Shown: piece by piece, positions 11,930 to 28,782 of the stretch
How positions within the stretch are numbered: the first letter of the stretch is position 1
Layout of the letters: each line of letters opens with the position of its first letter
Origin: Amoebidium appalachense
Lineage: Eukaryota > Ichthyosporea
Direction of reading: 5' to 3'
DNA: 64,000 bases
Assembly (NCBI GenBank): GCA_963693365.1
Contig: CAVNZM010000003.1
Location: 2,790,001 to 2,854,000, forward strand
The notes under the pieces: model-generated
Database searches by the model: none
What the model was told of the DNA's origin: nothing
The model's input: only the letters and a program-made list of their open reading frames with translations
Program-made: the position numbers and the translations under genes

Positions 11930-14525
11930 TGACAGGGTGGGGCCACAGGGCCCTTGCTGGTCATCGGCAAGGTGTGGCCGTAGCATGCACGTGCCACGTG
12001 AGGATGGACACGTGCAGAGCCAGTGTGTGTGGATGGAGGGTTGGGTGCAGGCATGGGGCCATGCATGTGCATGTGCCCTACCTGTTACTTACTGCGGCCT
12101 ATATGTGTGAATGTCCATCATAATGCTGATCGTTGGAGTGTGCAAATATCGTTTCTGTAATCTTCCTTTTTTTGCCCTAAGTGGGGAACAGAGGAAGCCT
12201 TCTGGGGGGGGGGGGGGGGGGGTTGTAGACGGAATACTAGGCCTGGGGCCTGGCTTAGTTAGGAGGGCACTAGTTGGTATGTATGGTATGTCGTGAACGT
12301 AAAAAAATAGACCAATGGCAGGGCATGCTCTGGCAGTGTGCCAATTACACTGGCTTCCATGACCCGACATGGACCACACACACACACACACACACACACA
12401 GTCATGAATATCACTATTGTAAAATATTATTGAGTAAGTAAAATGGCTGTCTTGACCAGCCAACCATTGTGCCGTGTCCAAACCTATGCATGTAGGCCAC
12501 CATATGCACGTGCACATGCATGGCCATACGTGGCATATTGAAAGGGACGGGGTATTCCCTCAGTGTCCGATTTCTAGTAGGCGACTGCAGTATATACAGC
12601 AACGGAGCTTTCTCCAGCCTCCTAATATATATATATATATATATGGCCGGACTCCCGGAGTTCAACTTGACTATTCATGATATCTTCATTAAGACCTTCA
12701 AGATTGTCTGGATGAAAAATCAAAAAAAAAAACTGGCGGGGTTCATGACCTTTAGGCTCCGGGTGTAGGGGGCCATAATTGACATGCCACTGCTCATGCA
12801 GTGAGGGCCTCTGCACATTAGCACCAGTGACCGCAGAAGGGACAACTTGCAGAAAGAGAAATTTGCCCGGGCCCCGAGGCTCATGATCGCCCCTATATGG
12901 GGCCACTCAGAGCCCCAGATTGAACTAAACCGCAAAAGAGCCCTCCCTTACCCGGGCTGCTAGTAGCCCGCGCCCAAACCAATATTTTCACCCTGGATTA
13001 GTTCTCTCTGCACGCGCCGCGTAGAGGTTGGCATGCGCACTGGCTGGCAGCTGCACTGCGGAGGACTAAAAATAGGATACAAGCTGTGTGCCCAATTTTC
13101 AGAAATTCAAGCAGCACTCTGATTGGTTCGATTTATCCTGTTTCAAAGGTAATTCTTCAAAGTTTCTCGCGACGCAAGCTGGCGCTGTGACTTGCCGCAT
13201 TGATATTTATTATGTATACCAGCACATGACATATATATATGTAATATTAGGTTTAGGCCATATGTATATGTAGGGGAGGCACTTTGAAATACGAATTGAT
13301 GATTGATGAAGTGAATAGAGTTGGAATTTACCCCCCTCGAATTGAAGCCCGGGAATGTTGACAAGGAGAGATACAAATTAAAGTTTCCCGCAAAGGGTTT
13401 CTGCTTGAATATATACAAGATCTAGTGGGCAAGAAAGGGGCAGCTAACGGTTACAGCACTTCAAAAAATGCATTCATTAATTATATCATGAATGAATGAA
13501 GCTTGCCCGTCGTTTTGAATATGTAATATAGCACACAAGAGAAAAAAAAAGAAAAAAAAGAAAGAAAAAAAAAGGATGCCAACACCATAGAATGTGCTCA
13601 AGCAACTGGGCAATATGCATACGCTATGTGGACCACCTAATAGTTCTGAGCATGCTAAAATTTATACATTCCAGCTTCGAGTTGAATAGTAATCCTCCGG
13701 ATCCCCACTGACTCGGCCAGGGTTATTGCCTGAATTCGGTGAGAAGGATCAATGCGACAAACTTTGCATGCCTGCTCATGTGCCTGGTGGCGGATAGCAC
13801 TCAGAGAGACGTCGAAATCAGTCATTCCTCTGCCGTGTTACGCTCTTTTCCCCCACATGGCACTACTATATATATTGGCTACTAGTCGCTGTCCAAACTC
13901 CTCGCTGGCAAGTTGAACGATACCCGGTAGAATAAATGGCACCAGACCGAATACTAAAGTGAATGAATAGAAACACCCTTCACACTTCCACATGTACACT
14001 TCCCAACTACACATGTATACACCGGCCTAGGCAAATTCGAAATCGTTTTCGAACGAGGTTCGCGAATATTGCAGTAAATCCACGACGGCCAAGGTAGCAC
14101 GTGCATGCAGGACGCCTGTCGGTGCACGTGACAGTATTAGTCACCATGAAGAGGTGACGGTGTGCTTGTGCTGTGCCACGGCAGACGCTCAGGTTCATCA
14201 AAAGCCACAGGGGTAGGGTGGAACGAGACGCAACTGATTTGTTGATTTGTGCACACAACAAGAAAAGAACTAGTGAAGAAAAGGGCAAACTCATGGGATA
14301 TCCTCTTTCTTGCCTACATCTAGACTAAGTTTGACATGTCTTTAACACTCAGTGCCAGCCGAATATTCGAGTTACAGTTTTGATTTTGTTCACCTGAAAA
14401 AACCTGCATCCCAGTGGTCCCATGTGTTTCAGTCTTGGCAATTTTTGATACTTCAAGTGCCCATAGACAGAAACCAAATTCGCCCAAAAGCCATGTGCGA
14501 AGACAGCACACATTCAGCAGTGACC
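11930..14525. other. Intergenic region, AT-richer
   Basis: No gene was recognised between the CBM20 gene and the glycosyltransferase gene. It includes poly-G at about 12205-12222, (CA)n near 12376-12400, a short (AT)n near 12625-12644 and a small perfect stem, GGGCTgctagTAGCCC, near 12954. Open frames are short and lack family signatures. Confidence 0.5.
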
Positions 14526-18226
<3,701 letters not shown>

Positions 18227-19980
18227 GGATGTACGTATGGAGCATATAATGGACCTGTTGAGATGCTGCTAGTGCTTATCTATAGCCTCGGATATGTGTA
18301 AGCCATTAAGAGTGCATGCAAGTCACATGGGTAGCCTTGTCAATCCTAATATGGCAATTCTCTATTGTTGTATGACTGATGTATGCCTCACACCAGCTCG
18401 TATGTGATATATAGTCTGACCTATAGTTATCGAAATGTCAACACGTGTGCTGGCACATATAGCAAAGTCGGACACGGTTACACAGTCAGGAACTTTCACG
18501 TATCCAGTCACGGTAACTAATATTATATTCACAATTGGGCTAGGCCTATACACGCTCTAAAGTGGTGCTTGCGTATGCCTTTTTTTTTTTTTTTTTTTTT
18601 TTGGAGGGGGAGGGGGAGGGAGGGGGGGGGGGGGCGGGGAGGGGGGACGGGAGGAGGGGAGGGGAGGGGGGAATGAAGTAAGGCATTGTTGCTATGAACG
18701 TCGTAGGATATATACGTATGTATGAACAACTGCAACCTACCACATGTGACTGTGTGCATAGACAAAATCAACAGACTAGGCTCAGCCAGTCCAAGGATGA
18801 GCGGCATTGCACTATATTGATTGTGGGCATTATTGACTATTGATCGGTTGAACTAGAAGATAGCTGCTGTAGTGTTGTGAACATAGTTGATCATCAGTTT
18901 TATTGTTGCCATTGCTTTGGTTGCTGATTAGTATTAGTGAGCAGAACAACTAGAGGGCCATGTGGGCCGGCCAGACCACACCACCTTACACAGCTACTGC
19001 GGGCATCAACTGTATCGGTCAGCAGCCAAAAAATACATTACAAGGTAGAGGAAATAATATGAGGTGACTCCTGTTCGGCGCTGCCTCTGTGCCACATCAA
19101 TGATACTTGAGTGATAGGGCCCGTCCTTGGCACCAGCCATGTCGACCCCTGCAACATTGGCCTAAGGGGGACAATGGCATAGACATTCAGCGGCTGGCCT
19201 CCGGGTACGTGGGTTATCGGTCGATTGTTGTGTATATGTGTGTGTTTTAGGTATACGTGTGTGCGTGTGTGTGTGCGCGCGCGCGCGCGCGCATGTGTGC
19301 ACGTGCATGCGGTTGCTCTCTGGGTGTGTGTGTGTGTTGGGGGGGGGGGGGGGGGGGGGGGGGTTGCAATTGCATGCATGTCCACGGCCTGCCTTGCCAC
19401 GTGCACCAGGCACCCACTGCTGTGGCCCAACCGAGGGCTGCAGCAGCTGGCACAAAGGTTTCTTTACATCCAGTTGCAGGACCGAACCTTCATTTGCACC
19501 TGCTTGGTTGCACCAATCATATCATACTGTACATAGTCTTACCATCACCTGGCTAGGGGTGTATAGGCACACATGAGCACCATTCATCCAAATAAAATAT
19601 GACTAGCATCACATACGACTGGCCTCAATTATATTCACATCTATCACACAGTAAATTTACGTGTCCACAGCATTCGTGCAAGATAAAGCCGCGAGTCGTC
19701 TCTTGAAATACCACAATTGCAACACAGCAATAGAAATCCGGCTAGCACAAGATGTCATCACATCAAAAAAACTACCATCACTGTTCAAAATTGACGCCTC
19801 TACAGAACACTGTGTCGTCACTAAAGCTACTGTCACGCAGCAATCACGGGTCAAAATAGCACCACACAGTATGATTAAAATCAGGGCTCAAGATAGTAAT
19901 ATACATCCCTAAAAAAAAAAAAAAAAAAAAAAAGAAAACCATTCAGCACTCACGGCCCATTACTGCACGACTGGCAGCTG
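18227..19980. other. Convergent intergenic region
   Basis: It lies between the glycosyltransferase stop and the PIP kinase stop. It contains poly-T followed by a G-rich block at 18579-18672, a GC-dinucleotide block and poly-G near 19277-19362, and poly-A at 19912-19933. Short open frames near 19257-19556 have no family signature. I see no gene. Confidence 0.5.
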
Positions 19981-21772
19981 CTACATGAACATAGGGGGCA
20001 GGGGAGGCAGCATTGCATGGTGTGGGCCCTGTTGCTGGGTGGCTCTCAGACTGTCATAGCTCTGCCGCCTCAGCATCATCTCCTGCCCGGCCTGGCCACC
20101 ACCATACTGCTGCATGCCCCACCCATACATGGGGGGTGGCCGCGGGGGTGCCCATGTGTGGCTGCCTGGGGCTTGACCCCCCCAGGGTTGAGGGGCAGGC
20201 GGTGGGGGGCCCCAGGCCATGGGCGGTTGGGGTGGGGGGGTCCAGGTGTGGGGGGATGGCTGCCAGCCACCCTGTTGCATGGAGGGGGGAGGGGGTGGCG
20301 CCGGGCCTCCGGCAAAAGGTGGAGGAGGTGGGGGGCCGGAGAAGGAGGGTGGGCCCATAAAGGGTGGGGGGTAGCAGGGGCGGGGTGGGGGGGGGGGCAC
20401 GTGGCCAGCCATGGGGGTTGGAGGCCGTGTGGGTGGGTGGGAGAGCTGGCCCGGTGGGGGGTGCTGCCGGGGGGGCCCGGCAAGTGGGCGGGAGGGGGGG
20501 GCAGTATGGGGGGTGTTGCTGGGGGCCTGCATGGTGCATTGGTCAGCAGGCAGGAAGTGGGCACTGGCTGGGTGGGGTATTGGGCAGAGAGGTACAACTT
20601 GAGGATGCAGCCGCAGGCAGCAAGGGGGGAGGGGGGGGGGAGGGAGGGCTTACCGTGTGGGGGTCGACAAAGCAGGAGCGCATGAAGCGCATGAAGCGGT
20701 CTGCATACATGTCGGGGGGGCACACGGACACACCCTGGCTGTCATAGACTAGTGACTTGAGGAAGTGCTCGGCTTGCTGCTCATTGGCCAGTCAGCACCT
20801 GCACACGGCCAAAGCTCCAACAAGACCACGCACACACACGACACCACAGCCCTCGAACACACCTTGTACATGCTGATTACTGCTTCTGATAGAACTTGCA
20901 TCCTCCCATGGGCCACATACCCATAAGCACGCATCAACCAACACTCCCATGCGCCTGGGTGGCCTCGGAAACACATGCACTTATTCACCCATGCACAAAC
21001 ATGCACTGACACCCACACACGCACGCACACACCCACACCCACGCACACACATGCAGGCACACAGGCATACATGCATGCACGGCCAGCCATGTGCATGCAC
21101 CCGGCACGCACCTTGAATGTCGCATACTCCACCAGGGTGTCTATGATGCCCACGTACACAGTCTCATCCTCACTGCACAGCACGTTGCGCCCCTCCTGTG
21201 CGCCCCACAATCAGCCATTATGTGCACTGCAAGGCAGCGGCCACACTACATAAGACCTAGGGGGCAGGCAGATAGCTGGCAGGCACAAGAGGCAGGTCAT
21301 GTACAAGGTGAAAGCAAAGGCATTGGGTGCCACATCAGTGCAAGGGGGCATCAAGGCATGGCAGCCATCAGCAAGTGGGCATATGACGTAATGCATGTGT
21401 CCGTGGCATTGGTGGGGCTAGTGCACCCATGTGTGGGGCGGGTGACCGTGCCTGTGTGCTTGATGGTTGCCGCAGGGCATGCTGTGCGTAGGGCACATGC
21501 TTGATGCCCGCCAGCAGGCTGTAGTCGATGATGTTGTGGGCCTGCAGGAACGATACGTCCTGCTGCATCTGGGCATCAAAGCATCAGCACACGTGGCCCT
21601 GTGCACCACGCACACACTGGAAACATGCAGTCATGGCCACCCACACACACGAGCACACACACATGCACATGCACACACACATGCATGCACAACACACACA
21701 CAGACACACACACACATGCCCATGCACACACACATGCATGCACAACACACACACACACACACACACACACAT

Positions 21773-21851
<79 letters not shown>

Positions 21852-24838
21852 GCATGGGCGTACCCTGTGCAGCAGCTGTGGCTGTGGGGCATCTGAGAGC
21901 ATGCGGTGCAAAGCCAGCCAGTCCAGGTCCTTGTAGATGACGTCACTACGGCATATGGCCTCCCCGGCACTCTTGAGGGATGTGCGCCCAACAGTCGACC
22001 CTGTGCTATCCCCTTAGCTCTCGCTCCCTTGTACCCCCCCCCCCCCCCCCCGAGCCTTTGTATGCACAGCCTACCCCTCACAACCCCCCTCCCCCCGCAC
22101 TTAGCATGCAGCCTCACCCCCCCCTCCCCCCCCCCCCCCCCCCCCCCCCCCCCCATCCCCACCCCAACACCCCCTCCCTGCATGCATGCTACAGTCTCCA
22201 GGCCCCACTCAACACACACCCTTGAGGTCGAACCTAAGGTCCATTTCCACTGTGGGGGGGAAGATGTTTGCCATGACCACAAAGTGGGAGGTACGGCCCC
22301 CATAGCCCAGTGTGTAGCTGCCCAGGTAGCGCGTCAGCAGGCTGCTTGGGTGCGCCTGTGAACACACAGCTCAGCACAAGCCCAGCACACACATGTGCAG
22401 GCACATATACACATGCACACACACAGAGCAAGCATGGCGGGCTCACAGGAAAACATGCACAGGCACATGCACACACACAGCCAGCAGGCTAAGGCAGTTC
22501 TAATATGGTAAGTTGTGAATTCGAGTGATTGGATACGGCTCAATCTAGGAAACGCATTCCTGAGCCACGCCGATATGCCGGCTGCCGAAAGTATCTCGTG
22601 GCAGACCCGCTTGTGATTGGCTCCGTGACTCTGATATCCAGTGCTAAAATATAGCAGCATGCCAAGCACGTTCTTTGGGAAAAAAATTACTGATAAACGA
22701 GAAATGAAATAGAGAGCAGCTAAGAAAAAGCGGCTTATAAGTTGATTTGAAATATCCATTTATCAGCAGGCGAAGTTTTTCACGGTTCTATTTAATTTTT
22801 TCAAGCAAACCGTTAAGCATGCTGGTGAGACATGGCGATTTGTTATTCGTAGATTATCACGCATGTTGCATAAACTTATGCGGAGTAGTGTAAGTCAAAC
22901 AGAACTAGCTTTGAATCAGGTTTATGATTTTTCAGCTTATGAATAACTTCGGTAGCGCATAAACTCCTTAATTTCGAAAAACATCAATACTACAACTAAT
23001 TTTTGAATGTTTGTGCTTTGGAAAAGGAGTTGCACAGCGTCCCGAAATTGAGAGAAAAGGTTTGTCATAGAGATCACCTTGTAAACCCTAAATCACGAGT
23101 CTGGTGTCGGCGTTTACTAAGTTGAAGTTGGACAGTCTACTGTTTTTGGCCCTAATTGCTTGTCTTCAAAGGGGATAAAACGTTTTGAAGCCAATCAAAT
23201 GTGTTAAAAGCAGCTTTTAAGCTTTTAATGGACAGATTTGAGTAAAGCGATTGGGTGTCAGCGCATCACCTAAATGTGCCAATGTTGCCGCTTGCTACCG
23301 GGCTTACCATATTAGAACTGCCGGCTCAAGCTGACAGAGCAAGCATGGTGCACACACAGGCAGACACGCACAGGCACATGCACACACACAGAGCACGGGC
23401 CACAAGCACGTGCACGGACCATGAGGTGGTGGTAGTAGTCTCTGAGCATGGCGGCCATGGCACTGTGCTCTGGCTGGCTCACGGTCTTGACCATGTAGCG
23501 GTTGTCATAGCTGTAGTAGAAGAAGCTGCCGCTGCGCCCGGCTGACACCAGCCCACTCATGCTGCTCACACACAGGGTCAGCACACGGGGGGAGGGCGCA
23601 GCCACACATGTTAAGGTACGTGCAGGTGTGGCGGTTGCAGCCACACACGTTAAGGTACGTGCAGGTGTGGCGGTTGCAGCCACACATGTTAAGGTACGTG
23701 CAGGTGTGGCGGTTGCAGCCACACATGTTAAGGTACGTGCAGGTGTGGCGGTTGCAGCCACACATGTTAAGGTACGTGCAGGTGTGGCGGTTGCAGCCAC
23801 ACATGTTAAGGTACGTGCAGGTGTGGCGGTTGCAGCCACACATGTTAAGGTACGTGCAGGTGTGGCGGTTGCAGCCACACATGTTAAGGTACGTGCAGGT
23901 GTGGCGGTTGCAGCCACACATGTTAAGGTACGTGCAGAGCACCCACCTTGTGAGGTCGCCCAGCATGAGGTTGCCAATCACCTGCCGTAGCCCAAGGGAC
24001 CCAACAAAGCTGCACATCCACAAACCGTTAGCTAGGGGGGGGGGGGAGGTTTATTCTTCCACCAGCACATTCACCACCGCCCAGCTCACACCCTCCAGTG
24101 CCTATCGTTTGCTCTATGCTATTCAAGATGTGCATGTGCCCACGTACATGTGCTGTGTGCAAAGGCTGTACCCGTGCGCATATGCCTCTGTTGGACACGG
24201 CATCGGTGCCCGTGTGCAGCCGAGTAAACCTAGTGCTCATGCATGGTTGTAGTGCACAGGCGCCCATAGGAGTGCTAAAGTCTGAAGTATACATGCCGTC
24301 CCCCAGTCCACATGTAAGCCCGTTGCCATGTTTCCGTGCATGTGTGTACGCTTCCATGGGCCTAGGCATGTGTGTGCACGTCCATAGGTCCATGCATCGT
24401 GTGCACACATGGCCCCATGCATGTGCCAAGATGGCCCCCTGTGTGTGCGTGTGTGTGGAGTGCACAGGTCCGTGCCTGTGCGTACACGGGCATGGGTCCA
24501 TGCATGTGTACACACATGGTTTTGTGCATGCTAAGCGTATGCACATGAGCCCGCGCATGTACGGGCCGTCATAGGTCCGTGCATGTGGCACACCTGTCCT
24601 CTGTGATGCCGATCCATCCCCGCATGTCCCTGAAGGCCTCAGGGCAGGTGCATGTCAGCTCCACCTTGGCCTGCTGCCCGGGCAGCTCCAGCCTGCACAC
24701 CACCATCAGTTCCAACCCACGCCGCCCTTACAGGCCAACCTTCCCCAGCCATCAAATGCCAAAGACCTCACTCCCTGTGGCAACCCCCCCTCCCCCTCAC
24801 CCCCCTCCACCTACTAGCCTTTCTTCCCTAGCATCAAA

Positions 24839-24884
<46 letters not shown>

Positions 24885-25487
24885 ACACACACCCACCCCC
24901 CCCCACCCTCCCACCCCCTTTGCCTCACCGGCCATTCTTCCGCAGCCTTAGATGCCACACACCCCACCTCCCCCACTGCCACCATGCACACAGCCTGGCC
25001 CAAGCCAAAAGAAACACGGTAGCACTATGATTTGCATGCATGGCAGATCCACCCAAGCAGGGGCAGGCACCTGAGTGTCTGGGCATAGTCGGCATAGTGG
25101 CGACTGTCTGCCGGGGTGGTGTACACGGCCAGCTGCAGCGCCAGCATAACGCACAGCATAAAGTTCCAGCTCTCATGGCCAAAGAACATCTGGGGGGGTA
25201 GGCCTTAGTGCGTGCAAAAGAGTAGGTCTGCCTGGGTTCCTATGGTCACTAGGTGGGACATGTGCACGAGCGTGTGTGCACCTACGATGGGGGGATGAGG
25301 TGTGAAGTTGGTACTCCGGGGGGGATAGATCATGTACGGTTGTTATCGTTTCTGCTCCGTATTTATTTCTCACTTTTTTTCTTTCGGTTTTTTTCTCTTC
25401 TCGCCTTTTTTCTTTCGTTTTTCCTTTCTTTTCCTTTTTGTCTTTTTTCTTTACTGTATTGCATTTTTTCACTGTGTGTGTCTGTGT

Positions 25488-25536
<49 letters not shown>

Positions 25537-28354
25537 GTGTGTGGTGGTGGGGGTGGGGGTGGGGTGAGGCGGAGGGGGGGATTAACACCTCGTCTCATAT
25601 CGCAGGCAAGTTAGCGGGGGATCACGTGCTCCCGTTATAATAAGGGGGGTGTATATGTGGACTTTCTGGAATATTGTGCTACACAAACACTATATACAAG
25701 GTTAAAAACACTGTTATATATATATATATATTTAGTATTTTCATTTAGCTACATTTTATTTTTCTAACAGGAATATAGTTTTTTTTCACTTTGAAAAACA
25801 CATATGTGATGATTTATACATATATAGTCAGAAATAAAATCTGCCTCATTATTGTGAAATCAAAAAATGTAGCTAAATGGAATGACTTGTTTCTATTTGA
25901 AGTTTTCTAAAAAATTTACGGGACATTCTTATTGGTTCTAGAAATTACAAAAACCCATAATACGTGAAGTTATCTTTTATTTCACCTTTCAAAAACATAG
26001 GCAAAATAGGGCTTTTGCCATTAGAGAACGATTGGTCAGGTCCGATAATTGTGAGTGCGCGGCCAATCAACAGCTCTGGCTGGTTCGTGATCGCAAAGTG
26101 CACATCTGTTCTCTGAATGGCTACAGGTATTTGGTATAGCCAAATGTATAAACTTTCACGCAAGCTTTTAAATAATTCAAACTGATTGAAATATAATATA
26201 AGAAAATAATGTAGTTGTTTTTGTATTTTGTTGTAATTTCTCTGCTTATGTCCACAGCTAGTAGGTTTTATACTGCCTGGTTTTTGACTTCTAGTAAAAC
26301 ATAGGTCGATCTAGCTATCGAGGCTGTTTACTCTCTTTGCCTCGAGTAAACAGCGTAAACCCCTAATTCATTACCAACTTTATGACTCATCATTACTGAT
26401 CCAAAAGGACCGATTGATTGGCTCATGATCAGGAAGCTTTATGTCTCATTATCTAGGAAATACAGTCTTCGACAGATGCATCAGGGGCCACGCACCGACC
26501 GCTAAGATGGCCTGGCTTTTAGTTGGGGTGAAAGCGGCTGAGGGGTCTCCAGGCAGCACATACTAAAAATCACCAAAGCACCAGCACATGCCGAAGTCAA
26601 GCTGCGCACAAATGGCCGCACAGTGCAGGGCACACATATGAAGGACACCAACCAGGTTGCCTGCGGTCTGCCTGGGGCGCACAGTGGGGGTAGAGTCAGT
26701 GCCGAACGAGCGGATGAATGTTGTGTGCTGGGTGCAGGCATCGATGTACTCCTGCTGGCTGATGGGCCCAGACTCTAGTCCCAGCCGATGCACCAGCTGC
26801 ATGAAAGGATTGGTCCATAATCATAGCGGCCCGGGGTGGACACGTAGGTCCGTGGTGGCTGGCAGAGGGGGAGGGGGAGGGGGGGGGGGAGGGGGGGGGG
26901 AGAAGAAATACAGAAAGTGCAGAGCCAAGATGGTGGTGGTTGCTGAATGAGGGGAATGCGACTAGATGCAGGCAGCAGGAACGGGGGGGTACAATCAGGC
27001 AGGTGCGAGCAAAGAAAGCCTTCAAATGGACGTAAGAGCAAGAGAGTGTTAAGGCGGGCGAACCGGTCAAATAATGGACATAGAAACGATAGCTAGAAGG
27101 CCCCGTGCCCGTGCCGGGGAGGCGGGTGGGTGGGTTGGGGGGGGGGGGGGGGGTGGGGAGGGTGGGAAGGGGAGGGAGGGGGGGGGGGGGGGGGGGGGGA
27201 GAGGGAGGGGGAGGGAGCCTATAGCCCGTGTGCATGTAAATGCAGGCCACCTGGTCGATGTATGCATTGAGCATGAAGCACTGTGTGCACCTGGTCGATG
27301 TATGCATTGAGCATGGCGGGGCGCAGGGCCAGTGTGCTGAGCAGGGCAGCCACCGAGTGCACAAACTGGGCCACGTCCTGGGCCCCCACGGCCATGCGCC
27401 CAGACACGTCCACCAGCCGGAACCCAAAGCGCAGCTTCTCCACACTGCTGTCTGCACGTGTGTCAGCGAGCCTGCCCCCATGCAGTGCATGTGCATGCAT
27501 GGGCATGTGTGTGCTCTTGTGCATGTGCATGCATGGGCATGTGTGTGCTCTTGTGCATGTGCATGCATGGGCATGTGTGTGCTCTTGTGCATGTGCATGC
27601 ATGGGCATGTGTGTGCTCTTGTGCATGTCTGTGCATACCAGTGTGTGCCCAGCATCGTCTTGGCAACCAACCCATGGCATGGAAAGGCGGAGCATGTACG
27701 CCACTGCTTGTGTCAGCATGTCCGAGTGTGCATGTGTTCAACCATGTGCGTAGGACGCAGTGTTTGGGTGCTTCTAAGTGCGTGCATGTGTCTGCAATTG
27801 GTTCTAAATGTGTGAATTTGGTGTCCGTATGTTCATAAGTGTGCATGCGTGGACGTGTGGTTGTGTGGTCCTATGTGGGCCTGCCTACGCATGTACGGTT
27901 GTATGTGCCGGTGTATGTGTGCAAGTGTGGAATCGTGTGATAAATGTGGTAGCTGTGTGCGCATGTCTATAATGTGCCTGTGTGTGTGTGTGTGCCTATG
28001 TGTATGTGTGCCTATGTGTGTGTGCCTATGTGTATGTGTACCTGTGTGTGTGTGTGCCCATGTGTGTGTGTGCCTATGTGTATGTGTGCCTGTGTGTGTG
28101 TGTGCCCATGTGTGTGTGTGCCTGTGTGTGTGTGTGCCCATGTGTGTGTGTGGCTATGTGTGTGTGTGCCTATGTGTGTGTGTGCCTATGTGTGTGTGTG
28201 CCTGTGTGTGTGTGTGCCCGTGTGTGTGTATGTGCCTGTGTGTGCACCTGAGGTCAGAGCCAGGATGACATCCAGGTACTCTGCCAGTTCGATCTCTCCG
28301 TCCATGTCTGTGTCCATCGCCTGCTCACACCCCACGTATTGGTTTGCTGTGCGC

Positions 28355-28388
<34 letters not shown>

Positions 28389-28737
28389 TCCCCCCCACAT
28401 CACCACCACCACCACCCTTCTCTACTCTGTCTCCCATCCCCTCCGTCCCACCACCCATCAACCACCCCCTTCTGCCCATCCAGCCCCCCCCCCCCCCCAC
28501 CCCCTGTGTGAAGCAGCCCCCAATCTGTACGCACCTAAAGTGTCCACCCCTTTCTCTGAGTCATCCTGTGCCATTCACTCCGTGTCTTACACCAATCATC
28601 CACAGTATATTTGCCTCCCCCCCCCCCCCCCTCCCCCCTCCCCCTCCCCCCCACGCTCCCCCCCATCCCCTCCCCAAATCAAAAATCCCTCTAGCTCTTT
28701 GCTCTCTCCCATACATCCCCTACATTTGGGTCACAAG

Positions 28738-28782
<45 letters not shown>

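Noticed and set aside
20076-20723. Alternative long proline-rich frame in the last PIP kinase exon
   Set aside because: It is not in phase with the preceding kinase exon (donor after FVDPHT). The chosen frame is phase-consistent and ends in RRQSYDSLRA...
23505-24023. Apparent 13-residue repeat protein (CNRHTCTYLNMCG) on the minus strand
   Set aside because: It lies between two well-bordered PIP kinase exons, and the 39-bp period simply keeps frames open. Intronic minisatellite is the better reading.
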